Source of the DNA: Streptomyces sp. NBC_01428
Lineage (GTDB): Bacteria; Actinomycetota; Actinomycetes; Streptomycetales; Streptomycetaceae
Assembly (NCBI RefSeq): GCF_036231965.1
Contig: NZ_CP109499.1
Location: forward strand, 1,302,001-1,366,000
Direction: 5' to 3'
DNA: 64,000 nucleotides
The notes beneath the pieces are model-generated. The model made no database searches. It was not told where the DNA came from and saw only the letters and a list, made by a program, of their open reading frames with translations. This document shows positions 38,498 through 48,579 of this stretch, piece by piece. Both the position numbers and the translations under genes were made by a program. Numbering within the stretch: position 1 is the first letter of the stretch; each line of letters begins with the position of its first letter.

Positions 38498-39529
38498 CTA
38501 CGGGTTGAGGACGACCTTCCCGGCGACGGTGCCGGACTCGGCGAGCCGCAGGGCCTCGGCCGCGCTGGTCAGGGGGAGTTGGGCGGCGATCTGCGCGGTG
38601 ACCTCACCGCGGCGGAGTGCGGCGAAGACCTGCGTGAGGTCGGCGCGCAGCCGGGCCCGGAACGCGTTCTTGGCCAGGGCGCGGCCACCCCAGACGTTGA
38701 AGAAGTAGGCGTGCCGGCCGTTCGGCAGGGCGTTCCACAGCCAGACCCGGCCGAGCAGCTTGAGCACGGGCCACTGCTTGGATCCGGTGTCGTCGCGGGT
38801 GGAGGCGCTGCCGTAGGAGACGAGCGTGCCGCCGGGCGCGAGGAGGTGCCAGGAGTCGACGGCGCTGCGGCCTCCGACGTGGTCGAAGACGGCGTCGACG
38901 CCTGCGGGGGCGATCTCCCGGACACGGGCCGGAATGTCGTCGGTCCGGTAGTCGACGGGGGTGACGCCCTGCTTCCTGAGGGCGTCGTGGTGGCGGGCCG
39001 ACGCCGTGCCGATCACCTTCACGCCCGCCGCGTGCGCCAGCTGGACGAGCACGGAGCCGACACCGCCGTTGGCGCCGTGCACCAGGATGGTCTGCCCGGC
39101 GCGGACATGGGCCTTGCGGTGCAGCATCTGCCAGGCGGTGATGCCGTTGACGACCACGGTCTCCGCTTCCGCCGCCCCGATCCCGTCGGGCACGGGCACG
39201 ACGTCGGCCGCCTCGACGCGGACGTGGGTGGCCCATCCGCCGACCTTGAGCAGGGCGGCCACGCGGATGCCGGCGAGGGCCGGGTCGACGCCGGGGCCCG
39301 TGGAGAGGACGGTGCCGACCAGGTCGTAGCCGGGCACGAAGGGGAAGGGCGGCTGGTCGTAGTACCGCCCGCGCCGCATCTGCTGCTCGGCGAAGGACAC
39401 GCCGGTCGCCTCCATCCGGATCACGACCTCGCCGGACCCGGCGACGGGGACGGCCCCGTGCCGGATCTCCAGGCCCTCCGGCTCCACCTTGCCCGGCAGG
39501 ACGACCTCGACGAGTGTTTCGGCGTTCAT
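38498..39529 (-). CDS. Zinc-binding-dehydrogenase-family (quinone oxidoreductase-like) enzyme
   Basis: 343 residues from the ATG at 39529. MDR superfamily: PLRARLRPG-type N-half represented by FPFVPGYDLVGTV, and the NADP site ILVHGANGGVGSVLVQLAHA. The catalytic zinc cysteine is absent, as in quinone oxidoreductases and enoyl reductases. Transcribed with the SnoaL-like gene downstream. The substrate is unknown. Confidence 0.87.
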   Translation of the reverse strand: MNAETLVEVVLPGKVEPEGLEIRHGAVPVAGSGEVVIRMEATGVSFAEQQMRRGRYYDQPPFPFVPGYDLVGTVLSTGPGVDPALAGIRVAALLKVGGWATHVRVEAADVVPVPDGIGAAEAETVVVNGITAWQMLHRKAHVRAGQTILVHGANGGVGSVLVQLAHAAGVKVIGTASARHHDALRKQGVTPVDYRTDDIPARVREIAPAGVDAVFDHVGGRSAVDSWHLLAPGGTLVSYGSASTRDDTGSKQWPVLKLLGRVWLWNALPNGRHAYFFNVWGGRALAKNAFRARLRADLTQVFAALRRGEVTAQIAAQLPLTSAAEALRLAESGTVAGKVVLNP

Positions 39530-39828
39530 GACGACCTCCACTGAGTTCCACGCTGGTTACTGGCCTTCGCTTTAGTTAGAGGCTATAACTCGTTCGCGTG
39601 ACGGTCAAGCGGTTTCGTGACAGGGTCTAACGAACGCGCCAACCCTTCAGGCGTCGGGTGATCCGCGCCCCCGCACCTGCCGGACCCATCCGGTGGCAGA
39701 TGTCCGGCGGCCGGCTCGGGCCGAACACTATGAACACAACGATCACGGCCATGGATCTCCCCGGGCGGGCTTCCTAGCATCACGCCCGACGGCGCGACGA
39801 CGCGCCGACGAGGACAAGGAGCCGCGCC

Positions 39829-41292
39829 GTGAACAGGTCCAGCACGCCCGTACGCCTCCCCCGCAGGTCCCGGTCGCGCGGGCCGCGCCGCGCCACCGCG
39901 GCCGCCCTGGTCGCCGGTGCGATCGCCGGGACGCTCACCCTCGCACCGCCGGCCGGCGCCGTCACCGCACCGCCCGCCGCCGTCGACTGCCCGGCCGACC
40001 TCGTGGGAAAGGCGACCTGTTACACCGGCCGGGACGGCAACGGCGCCTCCTACGCGATGGCCGTCCCCACCGCCTGGAACGGCTCGCTCGTGATGCACGC
40101 CCACGGCGGCCCGGACCTCGGCGCGGAGTCCGACCCCGCCCGCAGCGTCGGTGACCTCGACCGGTGGTCCGTGATGGTCGACCAGGGATACGCCTGGGCG
40201 GGATCCTCGTACCGCCGCGGCGGCTACGGGACGCGCATGGCCGCCGCCGACACGGAGAACCTGCGACGCCTGTTCGTCGGAACGTTCGGCACCCCGAAGC
40301 GGACGTACGTGCACGGCCAGTCCTGGGGCGGGAACGTCGCCGCCAAGGTCGTCGAGACCTACGGCGGCAGACGCGGCCCGTACGACGGCGCGCTGCTCAC
40401 CAGCGGTGTCCTCGGCGGCGGCTCGCGCGGCTACGACTACCGCGTGGACCTGCGCGTCGTCTATCAGTACTACTGCCGGAACCACCCGAGGCCCACGGAG
40501 CCGCAGTACCCGCTGTGGCAGGGGCTGCGCGCCGACTCGACGATGACCTCCGCGGGACTGCGCGCCCGGCTGCAGGAATGCACCGGCTTCTCGTCCCCGC
40601 CCGAGGACCGCACGCCGCTCCAGCAGCGCAACCTCGACGACATCCTGGCCGTCACGCATCTCCCCGAGCGGACCCTCGAATCACACCTCCGGTTCGCCAC
40701 CTTCACGTTCCGGGACATCGTCCGCGACCGGCTCGGCGGACGGAACCCCTTCAGCAACGAGGGTGTGCGGTACGCCGGTTCGCACGACGACAAGGCGCTC
40801 AACGCCGGCGTCGAACGGTTCACCGCCGACCCCGCCGCCCGACGCGACCTCTCGTACGACAGCGACCTGACCGGCAAGGTCTCCCTGCCCGTGCTGACCC
40901 TGCACGCGATCGACGACCCGACGGCGTTCGTCGAGCACGAGGCCGCCTACCGGGCCACCCTCCAAGGCGCCCACCGCGCCGACCACTTGGTGCAGACGTT
41001 CACCCGCGAGACCGAGCACAGCGAACTCAGTGACGCCGAGTACGCCAACTCCCTTGCCGCACTGGACTCCTGGGTCCGCACCGGGCGGAAGCCCACCGCG
41101 CGGTCGATCAGTTCGAGCTGCGCCGCGTTCGACCGTGTCTACGGCACCGGCTGCTTCTACTCCCCCGACTTCCGCCCGGCCCCGTACGCGTCACGCGTCA
41201 GGCCCCGTCCCGGCGGACTGGCCTGGCCCGCGATGACCGCCACCCAGGAGCGGAGCTGGAGCCGGATCGACGGGATCGGGATCGCACCCTGA
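39829..41292 (+). CDS. Secreted alpha/beta hydrolase
   Basis: 487 residues. A twin-Arg-like basic N-terminus (RLPRRSRSRGPRRATAAAL) leads a signal peptide ending near AGAVTA. The nucleophile elbow is VHGQSWGGNVAAK (Ser in GQSWGG). VLTLHAIDDPTAFVEHEAAY carries the likely catalytic Asp, and a His follows in RETEHSELS. Cysteines are probably paired outside the cell. Substrate may be an ester or peptide; I cannot choose. Confidence 0.82.
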   Translation: MNRSSTPVRLPRRSRSRGPRRATAAALVAGAIAGTLTLAPPAGAVTAPPAAVDCPADLVGKATCYTGRDGNGASYAMAVPTAWNGSLVMHAHGGPDLGAESDPARSVGDLDRWSVMVDQGYAWAGSSYRRGGYGTRMAAADTENLRRLFVGTFGTPKRTYVHGQSWGGNVAAKVVETYGGRRGPYDGALLTSGVLGGGSRGYDYRVDLRVVYQYYCRNHPRPTEPQYPLWQGLRADSTMTSAGLRARLQECTGFSSPPEDRTPLQQRNLDDILAVTHLPERTLESHLRFATFTFRDIVRDRLGGRNPFSNEGVRYAGSHDDKALNAGVERFTADPAARRDLSYDSDLTGKVSLPVLTLHAIDDPTAFVEHEAAYRATLQGAHRADHLVQTFTRETEHSELSDAEYANSLAALDSWVRTGRKPTARSISSSCAAFDRVYGTGCFYSPDFRPAPYASRVRPRPGGLAWPAMTATQERSWSRIDGIGIAP

Positions 41293-41294
41293 GC

Positions 41295-41329
41295 CCGGTC
41301 CGCGCCGAGGGCGCCCGGGGGCGGACCGG
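41295..41329. terminator. Hairpin between convergent genes
   Basis: CCGGTCCGC (41295-41303) pairs with GCGGACCGG (41321-41329) around a GC-rich loop that can itself pair partly. It sits exactly between the hydrolase stop (plus) and the DUF5990 stop (minus). Confidence 0.5.
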
Positions 41330-41797
41330 TTACGCGGCCGGTTCCGCCGTCCAGGTGATCTGCGGCGGCACCACCCGGGCACAGCGCGGGTGGCCGGACT
41401 CGTCGGTCAGACCGAGCCGGGCGACGAGCAGTCCTTCGCGCGCGGCGGCGGCGAGGACGTCGGCGGGAACGGCGTCGAGCATCAGCTTGGCGCGGCGGAA
41501 CATGCTGAAGATGCCCGCCTCGTCGACGGTGCCCCAGGACAGGTAGATGAACCGGTGCCCCAGCCGGTCCTGCACGTACGGGCCCTTCACCTCGATGCCG
41601 GTCTCCGACGGTTCCGCCGTGCAGTCGAGGGACCAGGTCGCGGTGGCGCCGTCGCCCGGCTGGGGGTCGAGCAGTTCGGCAGGGCGGTCGCGGCGCTGGA
41701 CGGCCACGTGGATGTTGTCGTACGCCGAGACGGCGCGGCCCTCGGGGGCCGGGCACGTGCGGCCGGGCAGCTCGACGGCGTCGATACGGATGCGCAT
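41330..41797 (-). CDS. DUF5990 family protein
   Basis: 155 residues from the ATG at 41797; two in-frame ATGs lie 9 and 12 bases upstream. MRIRIDAVELPGRTC at the start, NIHVAVQRRDRPAELLDPQP and FIYLSWGTVDEAGIFSMFRR are the conserved blocks I associate with this actinobacterial family of unknown function. No signal peptide. Confidence 0.75.
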   Translation of the reverse strand: MRIRIDAVELPGRTCPAPEGRAVSAYDNIHVAVQRRDRPAELLDPQPGDGATATWSLDCTAEPSETGIEVKGPYVQDRLGHRFIYLSWGTVDEAGIFSMFRRAKLMLDAVPADVLAAAAREGLLVARLGLTDESGHPRCARVVPPQITWTAEPAA

Positions 41798-41923
41798 GCG
41801 AGCCATCATGCCGCCCAGGGGCCCGCGGCCCGCATGCGCGGTGGCCGGGGGCCACGGCGCGGACGGACCGGGGGGCGCCCCTGACACAGCGTGCGGCCCT
41901 CCGGAGCCCGCCCCACCGGAACA

Positions 41924-41970
41924 GAGCCGGGGGCGTCGCACCGTCTCTCGCGGTGCGACGCCCCCGGCTC
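41924..41970. terminator. Hairpin terminator (20-bp stem) downstream of pgm
   Basis: A perfect 20-bp inverted repeat: arms 41924-41943 and 41951-41970, loop TCTCTCG. It lies 26 bases beyond the pgm stop codon. Confidence 0.85.
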
Positions 41971-41995
41971 CCGCGTACTGCGCGGACTCCGTGGC

Positions 41996-43636
41996 TCAGC
42001 CGGACAGGGCCGCCGAGACCACGGCCTTCGCCTCGTCCTGCACCTGACGGAGGTGGTCGGTTCCCCGGAAGGACTCCGCGTAGATCTTGTAGACGTCCTC
42101 GGTCCCGGACGGACGGGCCGCGAACCAGGCGTTCTCCGTGGTCACCTTGATGCCGCCGATCGGAGCGCCGTTGCCCGGCGCCTCGGTGAGGACGGCCGTG
42201 ACGGCTTCGCCGGCGAGGGTGTCCGCGGTGATCTGCGCCGGGGACAGCTTGGCGAGCAGCGCCTTCTCCTCGCGGGTCGCGGGGGCGTCGATCCGCTCGT
42301 AGGCGGGCTCGCCGAACCGGCCGGTCAGCTCGGCGTAGTGCTCGGAGGGCGTCCTGCCCGTCACGCCGGTGATCTCGGAGGCCAGCAGGGCCAGGATGAT
42401 CCCGTCCTTGTCGGTGGTCCACACCGAGCCGTCGCGGCGCAGGAAGGACGCGCCGGCCGACTCCTCGCCGCCGAACCCGATGGAGCCGTCGACCAGCCCG
42501 TCCACGAACCACTTGAACCCGACGGGCACCTCGATCAGCTCGCGGCCGAGATCGGCGGCGACCCGGTCGATCATGCTGGAGGACACGAGCGTCTTGCCGA
42601 TCCCCGTGCCGGCCGGCCACCGGTCCCGGTGGGAGTACAGGTAGCCGATGGCGGTGGCGAGATAGTGGTTGGGGTTCATGAGCCCGCCGTCCGGCGTCAC
42701 GATGCCGTGGCGGTCGGCGTCGGCGTCGTTGCCCGTGGCGATCTGGTAGCGGTCGCGCTGCGCGATGAGCGAGGCCATGGCATACGGCGAAGAGCAGTCC
42801 ATACGGATCTTGCCGTCCCAGTCCAGCGTCATGAAACGCCAGGTCGGGTCCGTGGTCGGGTTGACCACGGTCAGGTCGAGCCGGTGCTGCTCGGCGATGC
42901 GGCCCCAGTAGGCGACCGAGGCTCCGCCGAGCGGGTCGGCGCCGATCCGGACACCGGCGTCGCGGATGGCGTCCAGGTCCACCACGTTCGGCAGGTCGGC
43001 CACGTAGGCGCCGAGGAAGTCGTAGCGTCCGGTGCCCGGGGCGCTCAGCGCCTGCGTGTAGCTGACGCGGCGTACGTCCTTCAGACCGTCCCTGATGAGT
43101 TCGTTGGCGCGGTCCTGGATCCAGGAGGTCGCCTCGGAGCCCGCGGGCCCGCCGTTCGGCGGGTTGTACTTGAAGCCGCCGTCGCCCGGCGGGTTGTGGG
43201 ACGGCGTGACCACGACGCCGTCGGCGAGGCCGGTGGTGCGGCCCCGGTTGTGGGTGAGGATGGCGTGCGACACCGCCGGGGTGGGGGTGTAGCCGTCCTC
43301 GCTGTCGAGGAGGACGGTCACGCCGTGCGCCGCGAACACCTCCAGTGCGGTGACCTTCGCGGGCTCCGAGAGCGCGTGACTGTCGATGCCCAGGAAGAGC
43401 GGGCCGTCGGTGCCCTGGCGGTCGCGGTACTCGCAGATGGCCTGGCTCGTCGCGGCGATGTGGTCCTCGTTGAACGCGGTCGCCAGGGACGATCCGCGGT
43501 GTCCGGACGTGCCGAAGGCGACGCGCTGGCCGGGGTCGGCCGGGTCGGGGTGGAGCGCGTAGTACGCGGTGACCAACCGGGCTACGTCGACGAGGTCCTC
43601 GGGGCCGGCCGGCTTGCCCGCGCGCTCGTGCTGCAT
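41996..43636 (-). CDS. pgm: Phosphoglucomutase (alpha-D-glucose phosphate-specific)
   Basis: 546 residues, the usual length for this bacterial type. It interconverts glucose 1-phosphate and glucose 6-phosphate through a phosphoserine, feeding glycogen, trehalose and nucleotide-sugar synthesis. Features: [10 protein letters not shown] at the N-terminus; phosphoserine loop [16 protein letters not shown]; metal-binding NDADADRHG; sugar-binding FGGEESAG; phosphate-binding [16 protein letters not shown] at the C-terminus. All motifs are intact. Confidence 0.96.
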   Translation of the reverse strand: MQHERAGKPAGPEDLVDVARLVTAYYALHPDPADPGQRVAFGTSGHRGSSLATAFNEDHIAATSQAICEYRDRQGTDGPLFLGIDSHALSEPAKVTALEVFAAHGVTVLLDSEDGYTPTPAVSHAILTHNRGRTTGLADGVVVTPSHNPPGDGGFKYNPPNGGPAGSEATSWIQDRANELIRDGLKDVRRVSYTQALSAPGTGRYDFLGAYVADLPNVVDLDAIRDAGVRIGADPLGGASVAYWGRIAEQHRLDLTVVNPTTDPTWRFMTLDWDGKIRMDCSSPYAMASLIAQRDRYQIATGNDADADRHGIVTPDGGLMNPNHYLATAIGYLYSHRDRWPAGTGIGKTLVSSSMIDRVAADLGRELIEVPVGFKWFVDGLVDGSIGFGGEESAGASFLRRDGSVWTTDKDGIILALLASEITGVTGRTPSEHYAELTGRFGEPAYERIDAPATREEKALLAKLSPAQITADTLAGEAVTAVLTEAPGNGAPIGGIKVTTENAWFAARPSGTEDVYKIYAESFRGTDHLRQVQDEAKAVVSAALSG

Positions 43637-43750
43637 GTGCCCGCACCTCCACATCGGTGGTTCTTCGCTTGTGGTCCCATCTTTCCCCACCGGGGTCCAC
43701 CGCGGCACGGTGCCCTCACGGTCGGGGTCGTGGGAGGGGCCCGTCCGCGG

Positions 43751-44764
43751 TCATTTCAGACGGTCGTCGTCGTCCTCGTCCGGGGGCGGCGGACGGGGTG
43801 GCGGGTTCCCGGCGGTCAGGTGCTCCAGCACCTGGACCAGTTCCTGACAGGCCCGTTCCACGGAGCGTCTCGTGTTGCGCTGTTCGGTGATCACCGCGGA
43901 CAGCAGCAGGGCCGTCAGCGCCATGGACCCGTTGAACGCCTGCAGTTTGATCATGACCGAGGTGTTGCTGAGGTCCACGAAGGGCCCGGTGTGGTCCGTG
44001 GCGGCGATGGTGGCCAGGACCGACGCGAAGAGGGCGCACACCATGCTGCCCGCCAGCTCGAAGCGCAGCGCCGCCCAGATCAGCAGGGGGTACACGAGGT
44101 AGAGCAGGCTGAGACTGCTGCGGGTGGCGTACGGCACGATGACGCAGACCGCGGCCAGCAGGAGCACGGCCTCCTTCCACCGCGACAGGTTCAGCGGCCT
44201 GCGGAGGGTGTAGGCCATGAGCAGGACCGGGGTGATGATCAGGACGCCCATCGCGTCACCCACCCACCAGGCCAGCCAGACGGGCCAGAAGTCCCCCCAG
44301 GCGAGCTTGCCCGTGGCGATCAGGATGCCGACGCCCGACGTCGCGCTGATCGTCATGCTGCCGAGGGCGGCGAGGAAGACCAGCGCCAAGCCGTCGCGCA
44401 ACCGACTCAGATCGTTCCGGAAGCGCACCTTGCGCAGCAGGAGGTAGGCGCACACGGGGGCGATCGTGTTGCCGGCGACGATGCCGATCACGGACGGCGT
44501 GATGGAGGAGAAGGAGGAGAGGGACAGGACGACCAGCAGGGCGCCGAGGGCGATGCCGAGCCAAGCCCTGATCCCGAGGATCAGCAGGACCGCGACGGCC
44601 ACTCCGGTGGGCGGCCAGATGGGGGTGAACACCGCTCCCTCGACGGAGAGCCGCCGCACGAGTCCGAGCCGTCCCGCTCCGTAGTAGCAGGCGGCGATCG
44701 CCAGCGTCTGGAGCGCCAGGACAGCCGGCCTGCGCAGCTCGTGGGTACCCACCACACGAGCCAT
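43751..44764 (-). CDS. MASE1-domain membrane protein
   Basis: 337 residues from the ATG at 44764. About eight transmembrane helices in the MASE1 sensory pattern: VFTPIWPPTGVAVAVLLILG, and FWPVWLAWWVGDAMGVLIITP. A short cytoplasmic tail ends in a Pro/Asp-rich stretch; no kinase or GGDEF domain is attached. It lies 119 bases downstream of a SpoIIE-type phosphatase gene on the same strand, so the two may act as sensor and output. Confidence 0.85.
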   Translation of the reverse strand: MARVVGTHELRRPAVLALQTLAIAACYYGAGRLGLVRRLSVEGAVFTPIWPPTGVAVAVLLILGIRAWLGIALGALLVVLSLSSFSSITPSVIGIVAGNTIAPVCAYLLLRKVRFRNDLSRLRDGLALVFLAALGSMTISATSGVGILIATGKLAWGDFWPVWLAWWVGDAMGVLIITPVLLMAYTLRRPLNLSRWKEAVLLLAAVCVIVPYATRSSLSLLYLVYPLLIWAALRFELAGSMVCALFASVLATIAATDHTGPFVDLSNTSVMIKLQAFNGSMALTALLLSAVITEQRNTRRSVERACQELVQVLEHLTAGNPPPRPPPPDEDDDDRLK

Positions 44765-44883
44765 CAGACACCTACCCCGCCCGCTCGGCGAGGCGAGGCG
44801 GCTGTTCGGCGCCGGGAGCGTCTGCCGATCGGACCGCCTGAGGAAACGGAGCGCGCCGGACCGGGGCGACCGGCGGGAGGGCC

Positions 44884-45711
44884 CTAGAGGTGGGCGCCTC
44901 GGCCGTCGTGGCCGACGACGAGCACGGCCGCGTCGTCCTCGTGCCCCACCCGCTCGGCCCCCTTGATGACGGCGGCGGCCAGTGAACCGGCCGACAGGCC
45001 CGCCACGGCGGCCACGCCCGCGAGCCGCACGACTTGGTCGAGGCCTTCGTCGACGCTCATCGACGGCCCCTCGACGACACCGTCGGTGAGGAGCACGAAG
45101 ACGCCGCCGACGGTGAGCCGGTGCCGGGTCACCGGGTACTGCGTCCCCGAGGCGATGCCGAGCGGCGGACCGCCCTCGTCCTCGGTGATGCCGGATTTTC
45201 CGTCCGCCGTGGCCCACACGCACGGTATGTGTCCGGCCCGGGCACTCTCCAGCAGGCCGGTGGTGGGATCGAGGCGCATGAAGGTGCAGGTCGCGAAGAG
45301 GTCGGCGCCGAGCGACAGGATGAGCTCGTTGGTGCGGGCCAGCAGTGCCCCGGGCTGGCTGGTCACGGACGCGAGGGCCCGCAGGCCCACCCGGACCTGG
45401 CCCATGAACGCCGCGGCCTCGATGTTGTGCCCCTGCACGTCGCCTATGGACAGGCCGATCCGTCCGTCGGGCAGCGTGAAGGCGTCGTACCAGTCGCCGC
45501 CGACGTTGAGGCCGTAGCACGCGGGCGCGTACTGGACGGCCAGCTCGAAGCCGGGAGCGGAGGGCATGTGGCCCGGAAGCATGCCGCGTTGCAGCGCGAT
45601 GGCGAGCTCCACCTGCGAGCGCTGGAACTCCGCGCGTTCACGCGCCTGAGCGGTCAGCGACCCGAGCCTGGCCAGCAGCTCGTCGTCGTCCGTCGGCGGC
45701 TTGCGGGACAT
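44884..45711 (-). CDS. SpoIIE-type PP2C serine/threonine phosphatase
   Basis: 275 residues from the ATG at 45711. A short coiled helical N-terminus (ARLGSLTAQARERAEFQRSQ) leads into a PPM phosphatase: LNVGGDWYDAF and IGDVQGHNIEAAAFM hold the metal-binding aspartates, VFVLLTDGVVEG and HEDDAAVLVV the C-terminal ones. Such proteins dephosphorylate anti-anti-sigma factors and free a sigma factor. No sensor domain is attached; the MASE1 gene beside it may supply one. Confidence 0.9.
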   Translation of the reverse strand: MSRKPPTDDDELLARLGSLTAQARERAEFQRSQVELAIALQRGMLPGHMPSAPGFELAVQYAPACYGLNVGGDWYDAFTLPDGRIGLSIGDVQGHNIEAAAFMGQVRVGLRALASVTSQPGALLARTNELILSLGADLFATCTFMRLDPTTGLLESARAGHIPCVWATADGKSGITEDEGGPPLGIASGTQYPVTRHRLTVGGVFVLLTDGVVEGPSMSVDEGLDQVVRLAGVAAVAGLSAGSLAAAVIKGAERVGHEDDAAVLVVGHDGRGAHL

Positions 45712-45891
45712 CGACCACCCCGGGAGGAGAACCACACAATGAGAAAAGGTTAAAAACTCTTCTATCGGATGATAACGACCTCGGGAGCAGGACCTGACAT
45801 CGTGCGGTTCCGGCCGGGGCTCACCCCGCAGCCCCGGGGTTCAGGCGCGGGAAGAGCCGCTGGGCGTTTCGGGTACACGGCGCGGCTGCGG

Positions 45892-46659
45892 TCAGCCGTC
45901 GATCCGGCCCCCGCCGGAGGCGCAGCCGGACGCCCCCGAAGCCGTTCCGGCCTGTCCCCCGACGCCTCCGGGGGCCACCGTGAAGTCCAGGACGAGACCG
46001 TCGGAGCCGGCGTGGGCGCCTGTCAGCGTGGCTCCGCGCGGGAGCTTCTCGATGTCGATCGTGCGCGGTTTCAGCTTGTCCGCGAACTCGTCGGCGCCCG
46101 GCAGCGCGGAGAGGGCCGACACCGGCACGTCCCGGCCGAGGATCTGGACCGTCGCGGGCGCGATGGTGAGGCTGTGTGTCGTGGTGGTCAGCTTCGTCAC
46201 GACCGTGACGGGCATTCCGGTGCCGCCCGCCGTGCCGCTGAGCGTGAGGTGCGTGCCGTCGGTTCCGGTCTTCAGCCCCTCCGCGCCGGCTGCGCTCTTC
46301 GCGTCGGCGGTCCTGTCGAGGGACCCGTAGGCGATGGTCGCGGTGGCGGTTCCGCCTGCGGAGGAGCCCCCGGTCGACACGTCACGCAGGTACACGTCGA
46401 CGTCCATGTCGGTGCCCTGGCGTCGTACGCCCTCGGCGCCGACGTGGACGGTGCCGACCGTGCCGGTGAGGGCCTTGAGTCCGGCGAGGGTGTCGTCCAG
46501 GTCGACCTGCACCCCCCGCGTCGCGCCGAGACGGCACGCGGCGGTCTCCGCGACCCGGCCCCGCACCGTGTGCTCGACGACGAGGTCGGTGGTGACGGCT
46601 CCCGCGACGGCGGCGGTCAGGCATATCGCGGTGATGACGACGCGACGGCGATGGCTCAC
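45892..46659 (-). CDS. DUF2993 (LmeA-like) exported lipid-binding protein
   Basis: 255 residues. An N-terminal signal anchor (RRVVITAICLTAAVAGAVTT) is followed by the DUF2993 pattern: VDLDDTLAGLKALTGTV, VDVYLRDVST, VPVSALSALPGADEFADKL. In mycobacteria a family member, LmeA, sits in the cell envelope and affects lipomannan elongation. Its start overlaps the TetR stop (ATGA), so they form an operon. Confidence 0.82.
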   Translation of the reverse strand: MSHRRRVVITAICLTAAVAGAVTTDLVVEHTVRGRVAETAACRLGATRGVQVDLDDTLAGLKALTGTVGTVHVGAEGVRRQGTDMDVDVYLRDVSTGGSSAGGTATATIAYGSLDRTADAKSAAGAEGLKTGTDGTHLTLSGTAGGTGMPVTVVTKLTTTTHSLTIAPATVQILGRDVPVSALSALPGADEFADKLKPRTIDIEKLPRGATLTGAHAGSDGLVLDFTVAPGGVGGQAGTASGASGCASGGGRIDG

Positions 46660-47273
46660 GAGCTGGTGGCTCCGATCAGGGAGAGGAAGGTGAACGCCTG
46701 CGGGAGCAGACGGTCGGGTTCCGCGGGAAGTCCGGCGGTACGGCGGTTGCGCAGGGTCCGCAATACGGCGCGCGCCGCCGACAGCGCGCAGGTGGCGATG
46801 ACGGCGGCCTGCAGGTCGGCGTCCGGCGCTCCCTCCGGGAGGCGTTCCAGGACGAGCTCGGTGAGGCGCGCCTCGAACTGCTGGAACTGCCGGGACAGAC
46901 CCTCGCGCGCCTGCTCCCGGATCTCGCCGAGAGGATGCGCCAGCGCGGTCAGGCTGCTGGTGGCGAAGTAGGCGACCGCGTCGTTGATCGCCCCGCAGGC
47001 CGCGTCGAGGGGTGCCTCGTCGCGCGGCCGGGCCAGGAAGGCCTCCTCGATGCGCGCGTACAGCTCGACGCCGTCGGGCAGGAGCAGGGCTTCCTTGTTC
47101 TCGAAGTAGCGGAAGAACGTCCGCTCCGACACGTTGGCCTCGGCGGCGATGTCGGCCACGGTCGTCTGGGCGAACCCCCGCTCGGCGAAGAGCCGCCCGG
47201 CGGCCTCACGCAGTCCGCGCCGGGTCTCGTCCTTCTTCCGCTCCCGCAGACCGGGCCGCTCGCTCTCAGACAT
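46656..47273 (-). CDS. TetR-family transcriptional regulator
   Basis: 205 residues from the ATG at 47273 (GAGGGTG upstream); an in-frame start 17 codons earlier exists. TetR HTH: GRLFAERGFAQTTVADIAAE then VSERTFFRYFENKEALL. The C-terminal ligand domain is helical. Overlaps the DUF2993 gene by 4 bases and probably controls that operon. A TTGACA box lies about 30 bases upstream of the start on the minus strand (47302-47309), a plausible -35 element. Confidence 0.87.
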   Translation of the reverse strand: MSESERPGLRERKKDETRRGLREAAGRLFAERGFAQTTVADIAAEANVSERTFFRYFENKEALLLPDGVELYARIEEAFLARPRDEAPLDAACGAINDAVAYFATSSLTALAHPLGEIREQAREGLSRQFQQFEARLTELVLERLPEGAPDADLQAAVIATCALSAARAVLRTLRNRRTAGLPAEPDRLLPQAFTFLSLIGATSS

Positions 47274-47372
47274 GGAGTCACCCTCACCACCGGCGCCAGG
47301 TCTGTCAATTGTCAGCTCTGCCATTTCAGCGGGTGAGGGTGCTCCTCATACACGTCCGGCTATATGTCCGGG

Positions 47373-47921
47373 TCAGAGCGTGGAGGCCGCGCCGCCGGGC
47401 TTCAGGAGCCCGCCCACCCACCAGTCGTGCGGTACGCCGTCGACCTTGCTGCGGTCGCGCAGCGTCCCCTCGACGGTGAAGCCGAGCCGCTCGGCGAGCG
47501 CGCGGGACGGTGCGTTCCCGACCATCGCCCACCATTCGAGCCGGTGGGCGCCGAGCGCCTCGAAGCCCCAGTCGCACAGGGCCCGCGCCGCCTCCAGCGC
47601 GTAGCCCTTGCCGCGCTGCTCCTTGTCCGCCCAGTAGCCGAGTTCGTAGACGCCGTCGAAGAGTCGCGTCAGACAGAACGAGCCCACCAGAGCCCCGTTG
47701 TCGGAGCGGAACGCCCCGAGGATGTGGTCCCGGTCCTCGGCCCAGCCCCGGGCCGTGTGCACCGCGACGTAGTTCTCGGCGTCCTCGCGGCGGTACGGCG
47801 TGGGCACCGGCGTGTAGTGCTGGATGTCCGCGTCCTGACAGGTCGCATACACGGCGTCCGCGTCCGAGGCGACGAACGCCCTCAGAACGAGCCGCCCGGT
47901 CTTCAGCGTCACGGGTTCCAT
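47373..47921 (-). CDS. GNAT N-acetyltransferase (RimJ/RimL type)
   Basis: 182 residues. TGRLVLRAFVASDADAVYAT at the N-terminus, motif A YELGYWADKEQRGKGYALEA, then GNAPSRALAERLGFTVEGTL. Typical of the RimJ/RimL group that acetylates protein N-termini or small amines. Confidence 0.87.
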   Translation of the reverse strand: MEPVTLKTGRLVLRAFVASDADAVYATCQDADIQHYTPVPTPYRREDAENYVAVHTARGWAEDRDHILGAFRSDNGALVGSFCLTRLFDGVYELGYWADKEQRGKGYALEAARALCDWGFEALGAHRLEWWAMVGNAPSRALAERLGFTVEGTLRDRSKVDGVPHDWWVGGLLKPGGAASTL

Positions 47922-48017
47922 GCGGGGAGTATGGGCGGCGCCGGCCGGGCCTTTCCAGTGGATTTCCCGGTGCCGCGACCTGAGGCGAACCCGGCGGCGG
48001 GATCATAGGCTGGGTCC

Positions 48018-48452
48018 ATGAGTGACAACAATCAGCGGCTCGTCGGTGTCGAGCGGACCGGGGCCGGGCGGTTCACCGCGACGAACGCGCGCGGTGGGAC
48101 CATCTCGTTCGGTACGGGAGCCGAGGGGGACGACACGTTCACGCCCGTCGAGCTGCTGCTCGCCGCCATCGGCGGCTGTACCGCCGTCGACGTCGACGTG
48201 GCGACGACCCGGCACGCGGAGCCCGAGCGGTTCAGCGTCACCGTGACCGGCAACAAGATCACCGATGAGCTGGGAAACCGGCTGACCGACCTCGCGGTCG
48301 CCTTCGCCGTGGCGTTCGGCGACGGCGAGTCCGCCGACCGTGCCCGTGCGATCCTCCCCCGCGCGGTGAAGACCTCTCACGACCGGCTCTGCACGGTCAG
48401 CCGCACCATCGAGGTGGGCACCCCCGTCCAGGCGACGGTCACGGACGTCTGA
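48018..48452 (+). CDS. OsmC-family protein
   Basis: 144 residues. Contains TPVELLLAAIGGCTAVDVDV, which supplies the catalytic Cys of the OsmC/Ohr fold, but the earlier conserved Cys of true Ohr is not obvious. Members reduce organic hydroperoxides or are of unknown function. Stand-alone gene. Confidence 0.87.
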   Translation: MSDNNQRLVGVERTGAGRFTATNARGGTISFGTGAEGDDTFTPVELLLAAIGGCTAVDVDVATTRHAEPERFSVTVTGNKITDELGNRLTDLAVAFAVAFGDGESADRARAILPRAVKTSHDRLCTVSRTIEVGTPVQATVTDV

Positions 48453-48579
48453 CCTGGCAGGGACGTGCGCGCGGTCGTGGGGCGACGGGTGGAGGACGAT
48501 CGCGGGACGGGGTGGAGTGAAGCGTGGTTTTCGGGGAAGACGCCCGTACGTCGGAGCGGGCGGATGCAGGACGGAACGT